DNA of 64,000 nucleotides from Cryptomeria japonica (lineage: Eukaryota; Streptophyta; Pinopsida; Cupressales; Cupressaceae). Under the pieces are notes generated by a model, which saw only the letters and a list, made by a program, of their open reading frames with translations, made no database searches and was not told the origin of the DNA. The stretch is from NCBI RefSeq assembly GCF_030272615.1, contig NC_081410.1, forward strand, positions 126,655,140 to 126,719,139. Direction: 5' to 3'. The position numbers were made by a program, and so were the translations under genes. This document shows, piece by piece, positions 58,489 through 64,000 of this stretch; positions within the stretch are counted from its first letter, which is position 1, and each line of letters begins with the position of its first letter.

Positions 58489-61125
58489 CTAAACTTGTGG
58501 TGGATCATCAAAATTGAGCCTCTTCAATGTAGTACGTGACTCTGTAGATGGCTGCAAAACCATAATTCAAAAGCCAAGTTAGAATTCTTTTGTAGAAGAT
58601 AGTTCACAATTAACAACATAGCTATGCATTTAACTATAATTCCTTTTCAATTGAAATGTAGATTACCTCATCGGTTGATCTCAGAGCTAATGTCTTCACT
58701 CTCCTCTCCTTGTCACTCTTAGAAGTTTTCTTGAAGACAAACTTTAAAGGATCCACGTTATGGCCGAACCGCGAAGGGGGATATTGTAGATTAAATGTAA
58801 AATTAATATAATGTACTAACATAAATATATCAAAAACACTTAAAATCTATAATATAGAGAACAATGACATACTAGTGCTTGAGATGCTTCTTCAATGGAC
58901 TGAGGATGGCTCACCATTGATGGAGAAACTGTCGCTATTACCTATACAAAAAATGATCAAAGATTAAATACAATTAATATAATGATAAGTATTGTAGGTT
59001 AAAAACAATTAATGTAATATATCAAACAAAAGTGTGTCGGATCCTGAGATACTTCTCTAGTGCATGGAGGAGGGCTCATCATTAATGCAGCAGCTATGGA
59101 TATTTCCTGTATGAAAAAATTATAAGATTATAATTTATCACAACTTTACATGTACACGTGCATATAATCATGAAATCAAGAAAATAAAGTAGAGATACAT
59201 ACCTTCGCCCTCTCTCGATCCACGGGCGAATCAGGTGCATTCAACAAATCCACATAGCTCAATGGTCATTGTACATGTAAAATAGACAAAAAAAAACTAA
59301 TCAATCTACAAATCCCAACTAAGACAATTTCAACATTTTCAAACAATTGTACAACTAAAAATGTGTTCAATTACCTTCTTCCCACGTTTTGGCGTCTTCA
59401 AGGAATTCTTTTGCTTAGGATGAGGCCTAGACGCGGAGGGGGTACCCTAAGAAAACAAAATTAACATGAGATATTAGTACAGATAATATATTAAACATAA
59501 TTTTAAAAATCTAAAATGAAATGACTTGCATATTCCATCAAAACAATACATAAAAAAGGGTGTAGAAAATATGATATCGTATAGCCTTGTAGGCCAAAAT
59601 CGATCACTGGGAGCGTGATGTCATCAATATGGGACATTTGGTCCCCTGTCAACACCTACAAACCAAAAATTGGACCAAGCATTAAAGATAGTTAGTATAT
59701 CTTGTATTTTTTTTTAATTTAAAGTGTACTATTCTATTTTAACATGTTACAAAATTTATACCTCAGGAATCAAAGTTGCAGCTATAGTAACTATGGGAGG
59801 AGTATGGGATACCATTGCTACATCCTGGAATGCATATTATTTGTATCAATTTAAATCGATGTATAAATGAAAATTTATTTATGTAATTACAAATTTAAAG
59901 TGATTGATAAATAAAATGCTATGAATTCAAATCAACACACTCGTGTCTGCAGTTGATGGCCAAACAACATGTTCATGAACTCCTCTGTCAGCTCCACATC
60001 CTTAGCCATGCAGGTCTAGCATCTACTCCCGCAAATAATGCATGAATGAGATGTGGATCCATTTGCAATGGCTGCGTTATCCATCCCTGAATATATCCTT
60101 GAGCAGCTGACACACACATGTCAAATGAGCTCTATGTCGCCACCTGGAGCAACTAATGGCATCATCCAGTACAAGAGGGTGTGCTAACTATGTCCCATGT
60201 TGGATGATGGCACCAATCAATGTTGTGGCTGCCTGAAGAGTCTGTAGTTCCATCGACTCTTTCAGCTCTACTGGGACAACCTAATGCACCTTGGGTTTGG
60301 GTGCTAGGGGGCGGTGACTCTCTGGGGCTAATCACCTATGGGCTCCATGTCTATCTTGGGCAAAGCTACCACCTCTACCATGGAACTCTCTCATGTCAAA
60401 ATAGTTTGGCCACACATTAAGGACAAACTCACACTATACTTTTCTCAAAAAATATAGTGGCGCCTCATAACTATTACAAGGTGGGTCATCAAAGATCATC
60501 CACCACCTCTGCCAAAATTTTTCTTCATCTCCACATTGGTACACCAATGTATGGGAAACCTCTTTGCATTAAGAGGTAACGACTAACCAGTTTTAGGATC
60601 AACAAAAAGGACACATATTTGTTGTTTACTAATATTTTTTTTTCACTCCCTCATATGATAACCCACCAGCATAGTATTGATGACACATATCCCTAAAGTT
60701 TCCCCATTTTGTAATTTGTGTGGAAATGACTATGGCACCACTAGCTAATGTTTTTAGGCTAGTGGCGAGGGATTTATGATGCTCAAGCTCATATGTTTTC
60801 AATTTATTAATCAGTCTATTTATTTTAGACGTGTTTTGCCCTAACTGATTAATCAATTGCTCATGTGTTTCAGGTGTATGGTCAAAAGGAGGAACTGGAG
60901 GTGTATCTTATGGGTTTTGTTCGGGGTTTCCAGGAGGTGCATTTTGTTGTTTTTGTTGTGGATTATCAGAATCTGGTTTTTGAAACAAAAAATAAAAAAT
61001 CTAATCAAAATAAATGAAATTAAATTCAAAACATAAAACAAATTGAATAAACGAGAAAGAAAGACAAAAATCAAGAAAAATTAACCTTGATCCGTAGCAT
61101 TTGGTGGAGAAATGTGGCAACCCAT
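58489..61125 (-). pseudogene. Unrecognised multi-exon gene of the DNA-transposon-like unit
   Basis: Minus-strand model: ATG 61125 (MGCHISPPNATDQ); intron 61085-60973; long exon 60972-59941 (QQKQQNAPPGNPEQNP, then INQLGQNTSKINRLINKLKT, later VLFVDPKTG and FDDPPCNSYEAPLYFLRKV in other frames); then small exons 59824-59762 (21 codons), 59655-about 59584 (24), 59446-59375 (24), about 59259-59203 (19), 59106-about 59038 (23), 58941-58873 (23), 58783-58667 (39) and 58551-58489 (21 including stop). The short exons are phase 0; most have GT or AG at the edges. Two 23-codon exons are similar (IATVSPSMVSHPQSIEEASQ and ISIAAALMMSPPPCTREVSQ), suggesting exon duplication. The long exon has frameshifts and stops, and the 58783 acceptor is CAA instead of CAG, so the gene is dead. 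No family is recognised. Confidence 0.55.
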
Positions 61126-61220
61126 TCACAATTTCGTGGAGAAAAAGGAGGAAAAAACACCGCGGTCATGGGGAAAATAAGACCCAGTCCTTTTTTAAAA
61201 AATATTTTTTGACAGGTACC

Positions 61221-61365
61221 GTGTACACGGTTTTTAAGGGCTTATGAGTGCGTACGCGCTCACTTTCCTAAAAACAACGCATACGCGTTCACTTGCCTAA
61301 AAACAGTGTGTACGCGGTATCTTGTTTAGGCTCGGGAACAATGGACCTAAGCATGTACTCGGTGA
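61221..61365. repeat. Right-edge repeated motifs
   Basis: GTGTACACGG (61221), GTGCGTACGCGCTCAC (61248), ACGCATACGCGTTCAC (61277), GTGTGTACGCGGTATC (61306) and GCATGTACTCGGTGA (61351), mostly 27-29 bases apart and separated by CCTAAAAACA, lie just upstream of the minus-strand gene. Confidence 0.6.
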
Positions 61366-61399
61366 TTTCAAATTTTAGTACCACATATGAGCTGCTTGT

Positions 61400-62772
61400 T
61401 TTTTCATGTTTTTTTAGGTGGTGTCCACTTTTCTAACCACCATCTTTGTGCACATACCCCTAATGTAGAGTAAACAAATAACACAACCACAAGACAAACC
61501 ACCATATTTTATACATAGAAAATCCAAATGGAAAAAACCATGGAGACAGTTAACTCTCAAGAAAATATAACTAGTTTTATGGTGTTTACAAAATGGGTGC
61601 CTCACTTTTGGATGGCTCACTACCAAAATACAAAGTGGCTCACTATCAGAAAGCTCACTACAATAGAAAATAAATGAATTGAGGAAAATTGCATCTCTTA
61701 ATGCATGAGATCAGTTCCAATATAAGCACAAATATCAACTCACATAAACTTGCAGTAGATTCGGTAAAGGATCTCTCCAACCTATCTATAACTTCTTGTA
61801 GCGAATCCAGTAAAGAATTACTGCACCACTATGACTACACTTTGCTAAACCAACAACTTGCAGCAAATCTGATAATGGATTACTGCAACACTGTCTACAT
61901 GCTAACTCTTCTTCACACACACCTTTGCTTGTACTGCTCACACTATATACTTCTCTCTTATTGCAACAACTCTTCTATCCACAACTCTGTCACTTGCACA
62001 TTTCATTGAATATCCCATCCACATGTGTATATATATGTGTGTGTGTATATATACACATATATATACATATATATGTATATACATATGTGTATGTATGTAT
62101 GTATGTATGTATGTATGTATGTGTGTATGTATTTATGTACTCTGGTAAGCACATGATTCAATATAATATGTTAGCCAAGCACAAATGATTTACACAATAA
62201 TGCACTGTTAGGATCAACACGTTATCCAAAACATTCCTCGACCAAAAATAGGATAATCAAGTCAGCCTTCAACAATCTTCCACACTCTTCCATCACACAT
62301 TTCATTTACCAAAACATACACCTCAATTATTGGAATAAAACAAGGGTTGCGAGATCCATAAACTCTAGCCCATAAGGACACATTCCAAGCACAACAACTC
62401 CCAAACTTCAAGATACATATGCCACATATTCTAGAATATAGAACCATGCAATATAATTAGCCGGATAGCAATACAACTGATACAATATATATGACTGGTA
62501 TGACTTATACGGAACAAGACACAAACCATGATAAGAAAAACACAAGATTTTGGAGAGGATCTCTCGGAAATAACTCTCGTAGATCATAAATGCCTTACTA
62601 CTTCATATCACATACATACCTATCTTCCACTATTACTCAACATGTCGCATACGGTCCTAACCAAATTACCAAGTTTGACATCAATGACAACATTCACACA
62701 AATCTAACAATATCCCCCTTTGTTATTGATGGAAAAATATGATCTCAAAAACAATCTAAAAAACATATCTTT
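61400..62772 (-). mobile_element. Copia 3' LTR remnant with polypurine tract
   Basis: About 61400-62709 resembles the other Copia LTRs (AATCCAAATGGAAAAAACCATGG-like segment near 61525; CATCAATGACAACATT near 62675) and ends ...AATCTAACA. The next bases (62710-62724) read AACAAAGGGGGATAT on the minus strand, a polypurine tract as in C2, so this is a minus-strand 3' LTR with a little internal sequence. It is cut at 62773 by the next LTR. A TATA/TATG microsatellite lies inside (62020-62130). The left boundary is uncertain. Confidence 0.6.
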
Positions 62773-64000
62773 TGTAGCGTCCTAAAATTGTGACACTTGC
62801 AATTTCGACTGCATTTCGGTCTTCACGATGGCGACGCAACACGCAGCCTGAATGGAGACCCTGAAACTTTCTCACGACATTGAAAACTGCATTTTTCAAG
62901 CACCCTGGCCTGAACCTCCTTGCACCCTGCTGTCCCGGGAGGTGGGACCAGAGCGCCCAGCGCCCTGGTCCCTGGGTCCTATTTTGGGCCCGGTCTCCTA
63001 AGGGGTCTCGGGTCTTTTTGTTTGCAAATTGGAAATTAACTTTCCTGGTCGGCCTAAGGTCGGGAAAATCAGTCTATCAGCCCTAATTGACAAGTATATA
63101 AACTACATTTTTCTCTCTCATTTGGATGAAGAGGATATGTGTACAAAAGCGTGGAAATTATACTCAAGCATTCAAGCATTCAAGCATTCCTTCAAGCAAT
63201 TGATCATTTCAAGTCTCCATTCAAGGCTAAGTGTTGCATTCAAGACAAGGATTCAACCATTGAAGAGGAGATCACATACTACATGCTACAACATACAACA
63301 TACAACATACAACATCTAAACCTTCGCACATAAGGATACAAACATCCTTAGAACAAGGTATTAGTACTTGTTTTACAGTCATTTACATTTACAGCTCTTG
63401 CTCATTTCTTGGTTAATTCCAAAACCGGGGTTTGACCTAAAGGCAAACCCCTAATCCCTAACCCCCCAATCGTCTTCGCTTTTCTGTGTGTAGGTTGCAG
63501 GTACGCGGCTGAAATTGAAGATCTGGAATCCTTGTGCAGAGACGAACAGATCCCCCTTCGTTTCGCGGATTTTTCGGAGGACCGTGGCGCCGGGCGCCAT
63601 CGTCCCGACAACTTTTTCTCAAATTTGTAGGACAGCGCCGTATCGACATTTTACTACTAATTCCAGGTCTGCAGCTTCATCCTATAACCCGAACTCAGTT
63701 TATAAGCAAATCTTTATGACTTTCTATGCATTCCTAGCTTAATTTCCTTAACAACATTCTTTACAAAAGAGGGTAGCCTTGCTTTCCTAACCCTTGAAAT
63801 TCATTTAGCATCCAATCTTACATTGTGTGGGATTGGATCTTATGAGTTTCAACCCCTCTTTTGAATGTAAAGTCTCTCCCCTAAGTGAAAAACCATCGAA
63901 TCCTAGCGAACCTCCCTTCTCTCTCCTCGAAGTCGGAAGAGGGGAGACCAACTAGGGTTCGATCGCGATTTTCCGCTTTACATTTTGGTGAACCCGACGT
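62773..64000 (+). mobile_element. 5' end of Gypsy-type element D (LTR and primer site)
   Basis: The LTR runs from TGTAGCGTCCTAAAATTG (62773) to TTTACA (63982), 1,210 bp. It is followed by three T and the primer site TGGTGAACCCGACGT (63986-64000), the same tRNA-Trp type as in A and B. A TATATAA box lies at 63095-63102. The LTR contains GC-rich blocks (62890-62995 and 63570-63605) and short CAAGCATT and CATACAA repeats (63165-63200, 63290-63315). The internal region is outside the window. It interrupts the Copia remnant to its left. Confidence 0.8.

Overview
The window is repeat-rich nuclear DNA of a seed plant with a large genome, probably a gymnosperm. That inference rests on very long nested LTR retrotransposons, plant-type Ty3/Gypsy Tat and Ty1/Copia proteins, plant mobile domain (PMD) sequences and AT-rich introns. 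No ordinary host gene, rRNA, tRNA or CRISPR array was found. Nearly all of the window is explained as transposable elements inserted into one another, only one of which is intact.

Layout. 1-602 is the end of a minus-strand Gypsy-type LTR starting TGTAGCGTC, inserted in the integrase region of a minus-strand Copia element (603-3901; its 5' LTR is 2583-3901). 4437-5575 is a 1.1-kb element with perfect 29-bp terminal inverted repeats and a cluster of palindromes. 5576-7830 is a decayed minus-strand PMD gene. 9519-16269 is a minus-strand LTR element (C2) with a Met-tRNA primer site and a gag remnant, no pol, and a decayed reading frame of about 1,070 codons that I do not recognise. Microsatellites follow (16310-16690).

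From about 16.69 to 61.40 kb I infer one old DNA-transposon-like unit of about 9.7 kb, now opened by two Gypsy/Tat insertions. It has a plus-strand gene with transposase-like motifs (17.2-17.8 kb plus 36.4-38.6 kb), a tandem array of about 359 bp per unit, a minus-strand multi-exon gene (61125-58489), and related short motifs at both edges. Element A (17803-36384, 18.6 kb, 5-bp target duplication CTAAT) splits the first gene. Element B (39900-56283, 16.4 kb, duplication GAATC) splits the array. The right edge holds a Copia LTR (about 61400-62709) and the 5' LTR and primer site of another Gypsy element (62773-64000) that runs out of the window.

A and B are relatives. Both have tRNA-Trp-like primer sites, a conserved structured-looking leader, a 127-codon upstream ORF and a gag-pol with an extra archaeal-type RNase H between RT/RH and integrase. 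B is young: two differences were seen between its 1,998-bp LTRs, and it has one open 2,426-codon polyprotein. A is older and broken. A alone carries an antisense PMD gene and two 20-bp-phased arrays of AGCGCT motifs, one in the 5' leader and one, inverted, upstream of the PMD gene. This arrangement is the strongest candidate here for an undescribed system. Stop codons in the decayed genes are mostly CAG to TAG and CGA to TGA, as expected from deamination of methylated cytosine in CHG and CG contexts. All comparisons were made by eye; no search or alignment was run.
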